Assembly: GCF_020497125.1 (NCBI RefSeq)
Contig: NC_059084.1
Span: 6,165,501 to 6,229,500, forward strand
Length of the DNA stretch: 64,000 nt
Direction of reading: 5' to 3'
Source of the DNA: Mauremys mutica
Lineage: Eukaryota > Chordata > Testudines > Geoemydidae
Numbering within the stretch: position 1 is the stretch's first letter; each line of letters begins with the position of its first letter. Both the position numbers and the translations under genes were made by a program. The notes beneath the pieces are model-generated. The model was not told the DNA's origin. It was given only the letters and a program-made list of their open reading frames with translations, and did no database searches. Below, in pieces: positions 38,184 through 50,920 of this stretch.

Positions 38184-39499
38184 CTATAATAGGGGGAAAA
38201 AATTTTAAAGACTTTAAAACAAATTACATATTAAGTGCTGATCAAATACTCAACACTTGTACAAGATGCAAAGAGTTTACAATCTAAAATTTTTGAAGAG
38301 GCACAGTCAATTGTGTATTTGTTCCTTGTTACAAGAAACATTTATGATTAATATAACAGAGTAAAGGAAAACAGTATTTTTCAGTTTACTGTGTGCATTT
38401 GGCACTTTGCAGTGAGTTACAGTTGCTGTTTAATGCATCAATGAGATATCACTAATGAAGAGCTGCAGGGGGCTCAGGTACCTGCTCTTCCATAGCTCTA
38501 CAAGAACATGGTTAACAGCAGCAGATCCAAAACCTGGAGAGGTACACAGTAATAGGTAGGCATGCAGGCATACACATAAAAATGTAGTGGGCAGCAGTAG
38601 AGGCAACCCAAAACACTTTTGATGATGTTGCTCTCAAACCCACCCACTCCCCCTGCTTAAAGACCCTTATAAACCCTAACCAGTGTCCTAGCAAAGGAGC
38701 AGAAACTCTTATAAAATGTAAATTTAAAAATTCTGTACATGCTGTTTAAAGGGTGCTCTATAAGAAACTTGCTTTTTATGACAAATAATTTTGAAAAAGG
38801 TTGACAGTTTCCCTTTAAAAATTAGATTTTTAAGAAATACATCCTGACTATTGTAAGTTTTTATGTGAAATACACTAAGCTCTGATCAGGTCTGCAATAC
38901 TGTACTATAGACTTGACAATTTGCAAGTGGCATGAAAAGTAACAGCTGCTAAAGTGCATGAAGCGAAGTTAAACTACAGATTTTAGGATATACATTCAGC
39001 AAGGAACTTGGATTTATATGTAGTGCACTTATCTGAAGCACTGACAGACATTAAACACATTCTCGTAAATGAGATTGCAACATATATAGAATTTAGTTGC
39101 TTAGAATGTAGGGTGAAATATAACATTACAATTTAGATAAGAGGAAATTATTCAAAGCTTATAACAAATAGGGTTGTAGGGTATTTATTTTGCTGTACTT
39201 TAAACACTACCACCTCTTTTTCCTTGTCCTCCACACCCAAACCTTTTCCCTACCAAAAATGTCATTTGAACGTCCAAAATTCACTAAGAAATAGACATAG
39301 AAATATCAGGCTGACCTAGGAGCAATGCAGAGCACTACATTCAGAATACAAGAGGGATTAGGAAAAAAGCAGAAAAGAATGAGTCAATGTCTGAACGTAT
39401 TAAAAAAAAATCGAAAGACTTATTTTCAAATGTGAAGGTCTCTGAAAAGGAAAAGGGATTGCCTCAGCTATCTCTGACACTTCCATATTACTGTTTTTG

Positions 39500-39720
39500 A
39501 GAAGTGTGGTTTAGTGGACTACGCATAGGCCTGAGGCAGCTCTAATTAAGTTTTTTACTCTCACTCAGTGTGTGCCTTTAAGCGAATAGCTAAAGCCTTT
39601 TCTCTTCTTCTGTAAAATGAGAAGAATACTATTCACTCAATTCACCAACTTACTGAGGGAGTTACTATTCACAACACTTTAAAGTGTCAACAACTATGTA
39701 AGTGCTAAGTGCCGTTCCAA
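39500..39720 (+). mobile_element. old MIR-type SINE in ARFGAP1 intron 1
   Basis: It follows MIR order: GGTTTAGTGGACTACGCATA, then CACTCAGTGTGTGCCTTTA, then TTCTTCTGTAAAATGAGAAG, then GTGTCAACAACTATGTAAGT. It is diverged, so boundaries are approximate. Confidence 0.55.
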
Positions 39721-41362
39721 AACATAGACATGTCCACAACTGGAGAAAGTCACACCGATTTCCAAGCTTTACATTGTGTTTTTCCCACTGTAAAAAAAAT
39801 CCCTTAAATCTTTAATGTGTGTCATCACTGCCATACAGGTTTACAGTAAACACTAAGCTGGACCACCTTTCCTGTGAATTATAGCACTAATATGCAGTGG
39901 TACAGCGAAGCTGTGCAAGGCCAAGGGCTGGTATCCAAACACCAGCTATTTCAGTGTAATTCATGAAAAAATAAATACAAAATTGCAGCTACACGTTATT
40001 GCTGTTGAAAGAAGAGATTATTTTTATCTTTGCAGGATTTCAATCTGTATTAGGCAGTCCTTTTAATTCATGGCCATTGAAAAAATGCAGTAAAGGATGT
40101 AATGTTTGTACAGCAGTGTTTATTTTCATGCCATTTCGAGGACAATCTTGTTTTTAAACTTACACTCATCTAGCATTTGTCCTTTTTTTAATCATTAATC
40201 AGATCATCATTAGTTCTTTACTGAGCCAAGAAAGATTACCAACTCTACAAGCTTTTCTATTTAAAAATATAAGAGTGTTATATTAGGTTACATTGTAATT
40301 AATGCTTGATGAAGTATAATATTTCAGCAGCCCTATTTCAAATTTAAATGGATTGGATTTTTGTTGTTGGTTCATTAATCAGAACAGAAACAGCTTTTAT
40401 GTCTTGTACAATGAAAAAAGAACGATAACTAATCTTTTTTTCTGATTAACTGCACTATTTCTTCAATGGGATTCTGAAACTAAAGCTTCCCTTATATACC
40501 TTGCTCACATCCATTGAAGAAGGAAATACACTGATATATATTTTGATCATAATCTAGTCAGAAACTGCAGCAAAGCTTCCATGGATCTGATGTACAGGTC
40601 TTCATTTTCTCTTTTCTCATTGGTGGGAAGGGGGGAAATCTCCCTCCTTCCATTACACACACACAGTCCCTGTCTAGTCTGAAGAAGAGATTAAAATGTT
40701 TTAAGTGTTTCATTTCTGAATTTAAGATATTAATCTAATTAACAGTGGTAATTTGTTGATAGATAATGAGGGTGGGGAATATATTTAGTTACATAATTTT
40801 CGTCTATTCTCTTTCAACTCTCCCTCCACTTTTAAACTTACTTTTTTTTTTTTTCCAAATTTGCAGAATCATGCATAGATATGTGATGCAGTCTCTCTCT
40901 GGTGTTATTTGCCTGCCCTCCTTTGAATGTCCCATATCATTACTTCTCCCTCATCTAGAAATGCTAGAGCAGGTTTTCATTCAGAATAGTGGGGAAAAGA
41001 GATGGCGGCTGTCTGCTCCAATCAGAAAACCTTCTAGCTTTATTGGCCAGAGATCTAAACAGGTGCCCCACTCCAGAAGTTAGGCTCCTCCTCTGGCCAA
41101 GATGCACTGTGGGTCTGGTTGAGGAGGAAGAGTCTGAAGCAAGTCTTTTGGCCTAGACTTGCACTGGTTAAGGAAGGAGAGATCTGACTGCCCTGCTCAA
41201 CACACTTTGCTTCTGCTCTCCTATCCCTACCGCCCCCACCAATGGTGCTTATCAGCACTACTTGATGGGGGAGGTTGAAAAACTGAAGTCAGGCTGCAAA
41301 GCTGCTCTCCCCCTCCCCACACTGCTCCACCTAGCTGGCAAAATGCAGTACAGGCAGGGAAA

Positions 41363-41484
41363 GGGAGGCAGAGAGAGGTTAAGTGAATTACCCAGTGCTA
41401 ACGAGAGACTTATTGAACCAGGATTAGAATTCAGAAGTCCCTGGCTCCCAGTTTTGTGCTCAGACTGTCTCTCTCTCCAGTATT
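41363..41484 (-). mobile_element. old MIR-type SINE fragment in ARFGAP1 intron 1
   Basis: GAGAGAGGTTAAGTGAATTA CCCAG and GGATTAGAATTCAGAAGTCC are the antisense MIR core and tRNA-derived part. Confidence 0.6.
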
Positions 41485-41613
41485 CTTTACTAGTAATCCT
41501 CGAAATCCCAAGTCATCTAGTCCCCCCAATGTTTATTTTCTATGTGAATATGATTCAATTATGGCTTAATCTGTTCCAAGCATCACCTAGTCATTAAAGT
41601 CAACCTAGAAATA

Positions 41614-41819
41614 CAGTAGAACCCTGTTTATCCAACCCTCCATTATCCAACTCTTTGTATGGACAACCAGAGCACAGAGGTCCAGAAGGGGGCAATATCT
41701 CTTGTAGCTGCTAGATGGCGTTGCATCATTGCACTTTCCCATTCTCCGGTTTATCCGGATTTTTGATTATCTTATCTGGCCCCGGGTCCCAATTAGATTA
41801 GATAAACAGGGTTCTGCTG
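41614..41819. mobile_element. Tigger-like (Tc1/mariner) MITE with TA target sites
   Basis: The 206-bp element starts CAGTAGAACCCTGTTTATCC and ends GATAAACAGGGTTCTGCTG, an inverted pair. It is flanked by TA at 41612-41613 and 41820-41821. There is no coding capacity. The interior has two CTCF-like motifs (see findings). It lies in ARFGAP1 intron 1. Confidence 0.88.
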
Positions 41820-43082
41820 TAGTCTCTGAGTTAAGCCACAACCACAGTAATACACTAAGAGTTCACAGTTTTACACACACATTTACAGATATTGGTCATC
41901 TTCTGGAATTCAGTTGAGGAACTGGCAAGAACAATTAGAATTTGTAATTTTGTTTGGAAGTTGTGCTCCTTGAACCTGCACTGTGGACCCAGAACACTTT
42001 AAATTACAGTATAACTGAATTACTGAACCTCAGTGCAATCACCTAATCACTACTGCCTCTATTCTTCAGTACCCTAAACACTGTTTTCCTGATTTTCTAC
42101 AAATTATAAATACAGAAAAGGCAGAAAACAAATTATAAAGAAAAGTAACATTTATCTTGTGGAAATAAGTTTTCTTTGAGGAATGTAACTCTAAAGTATT
42201 CCCTCCAATATTATGGAGGAAAAGAAGATTAAATATTGAATGGGAAAGAGAGTTTACCATAAATACATAATTCAGACAAACACACATACAAATTAACTAT
42301 GAAATTTTAGACTACATGTGCCAGCGAACATTCTACAGCAGAACAGGTTTTCAATGGATCAGTATATTAAGTACCCTGGAATGTTTTGTTTCCTGGTCTT
42401 GAATATTCAAGTCATCTGCTTCCACACTGGAGAGTAAAAATGTACTCTGTGCATTTCCTACAGCAATGATTGATTCCACAAACCAGGATGTCACCCATGC
42501 TGACTGCCTCAGCACTGAAGAATCATGCTTATTGTCTTATTTACCCAAACCATCTATTAATCATCCTTTTGTTTTCCTAAAAGCAAATAAATGAAATGCT
42601 AGTAGCAGTAGCTTATTTAAAAGTACAATTATGATGATCAATATTTAAAACAGCTACAGCAGGACTTTGAAACTCTGACATGGTGGCCTAGTCACAGGGC
42701 TGAAACTCTGATACTACGGTATATAAAAAGCAAACGGGATAGGTTCCAGATATCTTAGTTTACAGACTTCATCGGGATTAAAGATCTCTTAGGTAAGATG
42801 GTGGTATCAGTCTGCAGGGCATAACTTTTTAAAATGGTTTAATTGTTGGACAAACATTCTCAAGCCATTTTTTCAAGTTAGATGCTTTTCCACACTGACC
42901 AGCACAACCATCTTACCTGAAACTAAGGTCAAGATGAGAAGGTGGAAGAGATTTTTAATCCACATCCCAGTGAAGCCTGTAAATCAAGATACTCAGATCC
43001 AGGCTCATTTCTTGAAGACTATTTCAGAACATGGCCAGATTCCTAATGAGGATGGAGGCTTCTCCTCTCTAGAAGATTTATT

Positions 43083-43127
43083 GGGGGGGGGAGGGGGGGG
43101 AGGGCGAGAGAGAGAGACAGAGAAGAG
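43083..43127 (+). repeat. poly-purine G/A tract
   Basis: Runs of eight or more G separated by single A, followed by AGGGCGAGAGAGAGAG. Potential G-quadruplex or triplex-forming DNA in ARFGAP1 intron 1. Confidence 0.8.
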
Positions 43128-43499
43128 TGGTGCTCTTAAAAACAGATACAGTGGACAGAGTCTCATTTAAAGCAGTATTTTTTTTTAAGCAACACGATTT
43201 TTCCTTTCTGCCTTTAAAGCACAAGAACAAGCCATGACCACCACTGGGGACAGGCTGCACTCTACCCAGAGTGTGGCCGATCTGGGGCCCGCTCTGCACG
43301 GATGGATGGAAGGGGGCTACCATCTGCAAGGCCTGGCCCGGCCAAGGGACACTACCCAGCAGCGGTAACTAACACTGGCTGGCAAGGCGCTGTCACAGGC
43401 GCAGCTAGACACACCCGGGGCAGGACCTCAAGCCCAGGGCTTGCCTCTGGCTCCCCGGATCCCGGGGGCGGGGGGGGGGGGCGCTACAGAGAACTTCCC

Positions 43500-43800
43500 G
43501 CAGAACCCTCCTGGACGGGGGAGAAGGGCTGAAAACGATGGGGGGGGGGGCTGAGGGGGACCAGCTACGGGGGTCGGGAGGTAGGCCAGGGCCGGGGGGG
43601 GAGAACGGGGGTGATGGGGGGAGGGCGGTAGGCCAAGGCCGAGGGGGGGGGCGGCTAAGGGGGTCGGGGGGGGAGGTAGGCCAGGACCGAGGGGGGCCGG
43701 GACCGGGGAGGAGGGGGCGGCAGACCAGGGCCCGGGGGGGCGGGACCGGGGGGGAGGGGGCGGCAGACCAGGGCCCGGGGGGGCGGGATCGGGTTGAAAG
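43500..43800 (+). repeat. G-run tandem repeat next to ARFGAP1 exon 1
   Basis: Units such as GGCGGCAGACCAGGGCCCGG followed by a G run and CGGGACCGG are repeated at about 43708 and 43761, with related GGTCGGGAGGTAGGCCAGG modules before them. The plus strand, which is the transcription template of ARFGAP1, has many runs of four or more G. Confidence 0.8.
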
Positions 43801-43944
43801 GGGGCCCGGGCCAAGGCGCCCGGGCGCGGGGAGAGGAAGGGCCGGGCGGCCGGGGGGAAGGGGCGGCTGAGGGGAGCCCGGGGTCCCCCGGCTGGAGCTC
43901 GGCCGCCCCTCCCGGGGCCGGGGGTCCCGGCGCCGGCTCTGTAC

Positions 43945-44090
43945 CTCCTGCGGCAGCGGGCAGCCCCGGCTTTCGCTCTCCCCGGCTCCTCACCGCGCAG
44001 CCGCCGCCGCCGCCGGCCCCGGCTACGTTGCAGCTTTGCAAAGCATGCTGGGAAAGGGGGAAGCTTAACCCCCTCGGGCCCGGCCCGCGA
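43945..44090 (-). other. ARFGAP1: ARFGAP1 probable non-coding exon 1 (5'UTR) and start region
   Basis: The translated part of ARFGAP1 begins only four bases into the exon at 38183, so an upstream leader exon is needed. The CpG island holds a good minus-strand donor, CAGGAG then GTACAG, with the last exon base at 43945. The transcription start is not visible; 44090 is an estimate based on the promoter motif and GC boxes. The leader would be very GC-rich. A wrong donor choice is possible because the island has other GT dinucleotides. Confidence 0.55.
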
Positions 44091-46262
44091 GCGCCGGGGA
44101 GTGGGCGGAGCCCAGAGGGAGACAGGCAGAGGCGGGCGGGGCACCCAGACAAAGGAGGGGGAAAGACGCAGACAGACAGAGCGACACAGGGACAGAGACA
44201 CCCCGAGAGGGACAGGGAGACACAGGACAGAGCTCACTGGAGCAGAGACTCTTATCCAGGCTGAATGGTGCCGGATCACGGGCCCAGCAGGGTCAGGCCC
44301 CTGGGGAGTTTGGTCCAGCAGGGAATAGTCCGAAGCTACAACACTTATTTTACTTGAACTGTGAAGGTGATTTCCACAACATCCTCTCTCAAGGTGATGA
44401 CCTGGCTGAGGATACGATAAAACCGGCTGGCATTGATTTGTAATGGTCGGAGCCAAACGTTGAGTGCACATTTACACAATCACTAATTTCTGTTTAATCG
44501 GTGACTTTAGACCCTGCAGAGCTGCCCTTTAACATTGACCTTTGAAACCCACAGAGACAATATGCTAGTCATTTTCAGTGCAATGCCTGTTCCAGCCTTG
44601 ATACTTACTTAATAAGCCGTCTATTGTCCTGCCATGGTTATATGGGAGATTAACAAGAATAACTCTCATTATTATTAATAGTGGCTACATGCATAACCCC
44701 TCCCTTACATCAATGAGAAGATCATGGACCCCGAATATGTGTACATTGGAGGTGTGCAATGAAATATAAAGTAAAGTCCACCTGTACAATTTGCTCTTCC
44801 AGTGAAGGACAAAGTGGCCTCTTCTAATAAGTACCATTTTATGGTAACATGAACTAATGTGAACTGAGGTTCCTATTATATAGGCACTATATGAAAATCT
44901 AATTAGAGTATTCATCATACTATTTCTGTGATTGGTATAGGGCCCAGTGATTGGTATCAGCATTGATTCTGCAGTGTGTCTGTCAGGGCTTGTGTTGCAT
45001 ATTCAATACTTTATGCTTGCAGCCTCGAGGGAGCACTGTTGTGCAACATTTTTCATATGTCATGAATGATGCAGAACTGCGATATTAACACTGTCTCTAT
45101 TCTTGGTTAATTTACCAAACATGAACATTCACGCACTGTCTGGGCTGCAGAATCTTCCAGAGGCAGCCCTGGCTGGCTGGATCAAAATTGCCACTAATAA
45201 CCTGGATCATGTTAATGCATTCCCTGCTCTTTCACAAAGATACGGTTTATGAATTGCATTAAACAATAAATAGCTCTGTATTCTTACATTTGCACTATGG
45301 TAACAATATTGCAACCCTTCCTAGTATGAGAGAAGTCTTCACTAACAAGATAAATCAGAAGTAGGAGTAAGTACTTGCGTAAGTGAGAGTTACAGGATCA
45401 GGCCCATTCATTCAGTGGGAATGAGACAAAGCCAGCAAAGTCTCTCTTACACAGCATACAAATGAATCAATGCAGTTCTCTAGCAAGTCTTAATTGCTCT
45501 GTTCCTGGAATCTGGGACAGGTACATAACCCCATTGTCATCTCTGAAATGGAGACAGATATCTGTAGTGTGGTAGTACGAAAACGTTTAAAATATTAACG
45601 TCGGATTCCGAAAAAATGTCCTAAATTATATCTTCCCCCCTTTCCTTAGTTCACTTGCTACTAGTTGGACTACCAATATGAAACACTGTTAGCCATAGTA
45701 TTTTATCATCACGCCTAATTTCAAATACAGTAAAATGTAGGAACAAACTGTAAGACTGAAGGAGATACAAGGAAAATGCACTCCTTTGGAAGATTTTTCA
45801 TACTAGTTTTGATGGGACTTTTCTCTCTTTAATTTCCCTTGGCATTCAAGTTCTGCATTGTCATTAATTATAACTTATGTAGCAATAATAATAAAATCAT
45901 AATAACAAAACTTCGCACTTTTTAAGCACCCTGTATGTCTTCAATAGCCTCCAAGTGCTACTGGTAGGAAATGTGATGAGACCTGGAGCTCTTTGCTCTT
46001 CTCTGCACCCTATGATTTCTTAATAAGATTTCTTAGAAATAAAACCTTAGTCCCTTTCCTACACCATGAGCGGTAACTACCTGGTCATTTACGCCAGACT
46101 GGCCTGTTTCTGGGAAGAAGGCACCATTTTCCCTTAGAAAGCATTACACGGTGACTTGTCCCAAAATAAATACATTAATTAGAGTGTTTTTGTCTGTGTG
46201 TTGAACAGTGCTGAGTTTGTTATTGGCACTTAATGCTACAGCTAATGATAGTAAGCACTTTT

Positions 46263-46372
46263 GGCCCTGATCCTACAAAGACTTAATAACATGGTTAACT
46301 TTATACACTTCAGTGATCCCAATTATTTCACTGGGATTACTCATGCGTGTAAGTCTTTGCAGGAATGGGACC
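46263..46372. repeat. palindromic mini-element (GATCCTACAAAGACTTA type)
   Basis: GGCCCTGATCCTACAAAGAC pairs with GTAAGTCTTTGCAGGAATGG around ATTTCACTGGGATTACTCA. Intergenic. Confidence 0.75.
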
Positions 46373-49039
46373 TTAGGCTTTTAATGTTAATTATATTACA
46401 TGAGAGAAAATAACAGAGATAAAATATGTTAAATGTTATCTTCCATATGAAGAAGCCTCAGTAGATCTATTAATTATTATTATATTATTTAATGTTTGCA
46501 TATAGTGCCATATATATGCACAGTGCCTTACAGACTTTGTATCGCAAGATAATTAAATTACAAAGAATGTTGTTACTGAAGTTACAGTAGAAATCTCACT
46601 TGCCTTTAATAGAATAACTCCTTCTCTCTGATTGTACTATTTAGCTTGCCTTCTCACTCCCTCTAGTCTCAAATACTTGCTTAGAGATGCTGCCAGGTTG
46701 TTGAAAATCACTACCTAGAGTTGTATCCACACTTGCAAAATCTGGAGCCGTAACTATCGACTAGTACAGCCTACCAGTGATAACAGCAGAAGCTGTAGTG
46801 TAGACAAGGCTCTGGCATTTAAAACACATGAACCCTATCTACATTACAGATTCCACATTGCTACCACCAGTGGGGAATTACATGTTCTGTTTTACCTAGT
46901 GTATACAGGGGCTAGAAGAATAATCAATCTCTTCTTGAACACCTGTTTGAATAGTTTCAGGAAATTCATTGATGACTCAGGCTCACTATCCTGGCTAGTC
47001 ATATTCCTGTCTCCATTCACAACACAAGCCAGGATTGTTATCTTTTAATGCTTGCGTTTATCCTACTGTTCAAGTTATTAGGACATCCAGACCATTATCT
47101 TTCTCCAGTGACACCTTCTTACAGTATCAGCAGAAATTTTAGGAGGGATTATCACTTGGATAGTCTCTTGGTCTGAAAGTTAGGCCATGCATATTTTCCA
47201 ATTTCAGACATGAGTTAAGTGTGAAAGTTCTCAGCTTTAGGCAAGATAGAGTCACACTTCTAGTATTACAAAATTAGAAATCACATGTTCACATAAATCA
47301 ACTATGAGCTTTTATGTAACAGGTAGCTATTATTACACACAGTTGGAGTCTTCTGATAATTTTGTCTATAATAGCCAGTAAGTGCATAAGTGATGATAAC
47401 ATCAACCAGAGCTGCTAAGAACTTTTATTATCCATTTCATAGCAATAAGGCACTCTAGGAAAGTCATGAGACTTTTGCACTTCTTGAAGGCTTAAAGTCA
47501 CTCACCAAGACACATCACAATTTATGTCAATGCCAGTCAAAGTCATCAGAATGGCCAAGGGCTGATCCTGCTCAGCACTTGAGCCTTGAAGACACTGAAC
47601 ACATTGCAAAACCAGGTCCTAAATGGGTTATGGAGACTAACAGTGGTTGCTCCTGCTGGGTTGAACCCTTCTGGTGGGAAATGGAGAGGGATGTTTGCAC
47701 TGCTGCTGCCTATAGTGAACCTGCTTTGGGATATTTAGAGTCCAGTGTCCAGTGCTTGTCAATCTGGCACATTTCAGGAGCAGTCAATCACTCAGAAATA
47801 AACGCCTGTCAAAAAATACACTGCTCCTACAGTCTGGCGCCTAGGACACCGCCTGATGCTTCTTAATTTACCATAATATGCAGTGACTGTCACGGCTTGT
47901 TGTTTAACTGTAGAGAGTATTCAAAAGGAAAATATTAGTACAAGACACTCTAGAAAATTGTGTGTATATTTGTGTGTGTTTGCACAGTGTGGTTCATGAT
48001 TGTACATTTCCTGGACATTTCACACTATGCGCATGAGCCATGAGATACGTACTCCTCACTCTACACATAATTGCATACACTGTTTTACTGACTTCTTCAG
48101 ATGCCCCTTCAATATACATTGTAAAAGGAAATTTTCCTTGATCTTTTCTCCACCATATCACACACGGTTTGTTGAAATGGAACAGAAAAATCCATAACAT
48201 TTTGCAGGTAGAAAAAAAATAAAACAAAAAGGGGAACCTCCCACAAAAAAAGAGTGGCCCTAGAGGACTGCTCAGAATTAGAGAACTCTCTCAGACTTTT
48301 GGCCCGAGATCTTTTCACATCATTTGAGAAATGCAACTGTTCCGTGAACCCTGGAACAGTCATTTAGTATCAATACTCCATGGAACTTGGCAGCTGCACT
48401 GAATTACCACTTGGTCACACTGTCTAGTGAAATTGCAGCTGGAAATGTATCTGCAGTCATGCCAGCTTCTCGTATTGCATGAGCTGAGATGTTCAGATGT
48501 CAGCTGGGACAGCTTGCTTTCTTGCCTGAATTAATCCCTCCCTTGGCACTCCCTTATACCCGCCCAAGGCCATGCCTTTGAAGGCACCTGTAGTGTTTTT
48601 AGTGGAATGTTGGAATGCAAATCTGTGAGTCGATAAAACCCTGTGTTAAGATGCACATCCAAAAGCATTCCAGTGAGTCACTTAAAGTTCTCAGCCTCCA
48701 GGATATAAATTACATGAATTAGGAAATTAAATAATTGGATAATGGAGGTCTTCAATACCACTGTTCAAATAGAATTATGATCTGTGGTATAAATATTAAA
48801 CTAACATGAATGCGGTCACTTAAACTGACAAAATCCAGGAAATTCTGAATTCAGGCTGCCACTCTACCCTCGTTTCATGCTTGGATAGTTCTGGGTGCTG
48901 GAGGTGCAGATAGAGGGCAGTAGATAGCCCTGATATACTCTGGAGCTTGGCAAATCACCTAACTCATCCATTCCTCCATTTACTCATCAGTAAATTAATA
49001 ATTAACTCACCTGCCACTTGGGGGTTTTATGAGGAGTGG

Positions 49040-49345
49040 AGAGGAAGGATCATCCAGTGGTTAGAATGCTAGTCTAGGGCTCAGGAGAACTGGGATCCAT
49101 GCCCTGTTCCACTGCAATCTTTCTTGGCAACCTTGGTAAGTCATTGAGGCCCTGATTCTCAAAGGCATTTAGGCTCCTAACTTTGATTAAAATCAATGGA
49201 AGTTAGCAGCCTAAAAATCTTTGAGGATCTGGGCCTTAGTCTCTCCGTATTCCAGTTCTTCATCTGTAAAATAGGGGAACTACTGCTTCCTACCTTCCAG
49301 GGTTTTGTGAGGAGAACTACACTAACGATTGGGGTGCTCAGATAC
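49040..49345 (+). mobile_element. MIR-type SINE interrupted by a palindromic mini-element
   Basis: The tRNA-like head (CCAGTGGTTAGAATGCTAGT) and TTGGTAAGTCATTGA are followed by a foreign 88-base palindrome (49148-49235). The SINE then resumes with TCTCCGTATTCCAGTTCTTC, ATCTGTAAAATAGGGG and GTGCTCAGATACTATGGTG. The break falls inside the conserved core. Confidence 0.75.
49148..49235. repeat. palindromic mini-element inside a MIR SINE
   Basis: GGCCCTGATTCTCAAAGGCA pairs with CTTTGAGGATCTGGGCC around TTAAAATCAATGGAAGTTAG. Same family and length (88 bases) as the copy at 322. Confidence 0.78.
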
Positions 49346-50010
49346 TATGGTGATGGAGTCATATGCAATACCAGAGATGGATTGTGAATCTTCACTAATT
49401 AGTATTTGTAAAGAAGTTTTAGGTCCTCAGATAAAATGTGCTGGAGAAATGCTAAGTATTAGAGTGGAATCTTCATCCCCCGGAAGCCAATGGCACAACT
49501 TCCCGGACCATAGTCCAGTCCAAACCAGCCATTACCTCTTCCTGAAATTTTTTGACATCTTTCCCTTCAGAATCTCTCTATTCCTGAATTTAGTTTTTAG
49601 GGCTGAACCTACACTTTGTCACTACACATCTTCTCTGCCTGGCTCTGCTGACCCATGTCTGGTGATTCTTGAAAGCTCAGTACTTTTATTTTTAAATTAA
49701 TCCAATAAAACTGTATAGGCCATGGCTCTGCGATGTATTCTGCATGTTTTGTTTTTAATCCTTGGTCTACTGGACCAGCATGGTTATCACTTTTACACCC
49801 CATACCAATCTTTTACACAACAGGCTGCAAGAGCTCTTTGAGAGACATTAACATCGATAGTGTCAATGTGGATTTATGGAGCCTTTAATCTGCAGATCCA
49901 TACCTGTGCCATCACCCTGAATGCTCAAATCCTTCATAGAATTGCAGTGTGACCTTATCAAAAGTGCTATGCATTGGCTGTTTTTCTAAGAGACATAAAT
50001 TAGTCATTTT

Positions 50011-50013
<3 letters not shown>

Positions 50014-50055
<42 letters not shown>
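50014..50055. repeat. compound (CT)n(CA)n microsatellite
   Basis: About 31 bases of alternating C and T run directly into ACACACACACA. Intergenic. Confidence 0.95.
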
Positions 50056-50920
50056 GGTTATTTTTAATTCTTCGCAGAAAAAGAGGGGAGGAGAATCATA
50101 GAGACATAAGCCTTGTCATTCATTAGATATTTCTTTACACATATAGGCCCAGATTCTCCCCTGTGGTACAATTGATTTGCACTGCACTGCCCATGAACAC
50201 TGGACCTAATCCAGGCATGCCTGGCTGACATGTAAGAGGATCCTACAATGGCAAAGAGCCCACATGGCTGATATTGTAGGGGGCATGGCCAATGGAAAGA
50301 CAGTGTGGCTGGGACTCCTTGCATCCTGGCAATCCCTGGTGCCTGTATCAGCCCCTGTGGCTATTTGCATTTGAAGCAAGTTAGAGCAGCCTTCAGGTTG
50401 CTCTAACTTATTTAAGGAAATTGGACCTGTGTACAGCTGCTCAAGAAGGAGGGAGTGCAAAGATGATTAAAGCCACATTTGTGCTCCATCCCTCACCACC
50501 CTTCTTGAGTGGCATTGTGCACTCTCTAGCCATAACCAAGGATCTGGGCTAGGCAGCATATCCCACTTATAGTGAGCTCAGATATGGGAGTACAGCAAGA
50601 TGATTGGGAAGGGTATAGGGAGCGAGAAGGGGGATAGGGAGAAATTAAAGCAGAATGAGAATTCTGTTGTCTCATAGGTGAGGAGAAGCTCTGTGAAAAC
50701 CATGATTTCCCTACCTAGGTTTCACTGTAGCCACAGCAATATGTTTGATGCAAAAGGTGTGAGAAAATCCATTATATAAAGAAGTTCACCACGTGCTGCT
50801 GAACTTCTCTCTTCACTCAATTACCTGAAATGCTGTGTTTCCATAGGTAGCAAGCTCACGCGCCCCACCATGCCAGTCTGCTGGGCTACCACCTTTCATT
50901 GATTTCCAGTGTTAGGTTAT

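Larger units (their letters stand above)
38184..43944 (-). other. ARFGAP1: ARFGAP1 intron 1
   Basis: A 5.8-kb intron between the CpG-island leader exon and the ATG exon. It contains MIR-like SINEs (39.50 and 41.36 kb) and a Tigger-type MITE (41.61 kb). Near the promoter it has a purine/G-run tract (43.08 kb) and a G-rich tandem repeat (43.5-43.8 kb). No further coding exon is recognisable. Confidence 0.7.
43220..44140. promoter_or_regulatory. CpG island promoter of ARFGAP1
   Basis: This is a sharp GC- and CpG-rich island in an otherwise AT-rich region, placed at the 5' end of ARFGAP1. The minus strand at 44057-44040 reads TTCCCAGCATGCTTTG, which matches the downstream half of the ZNF143/STAF (SBS) motif common in CpG-island promoters of housekeeping genes. 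A GC box (GGGCGG) lies near 44103 and another GGCGGG near 44131. There is no TATA box. The gene-proximal part of the island (43.5-43.8 kb) is a G-run tandem repeat, listed separately. Confidence 0.85.

Noticed and set aside
43428..44471. Long open frame (347 codons) on the minus strand, rich in Pro, Ala and Arg
   Set aside because: It is the C-rich complement of the G-run repeat and CpG island at the ARFGAP1 promoter. GC-rich DNA has few stop codons, and no domain or conserved peptide is seen.
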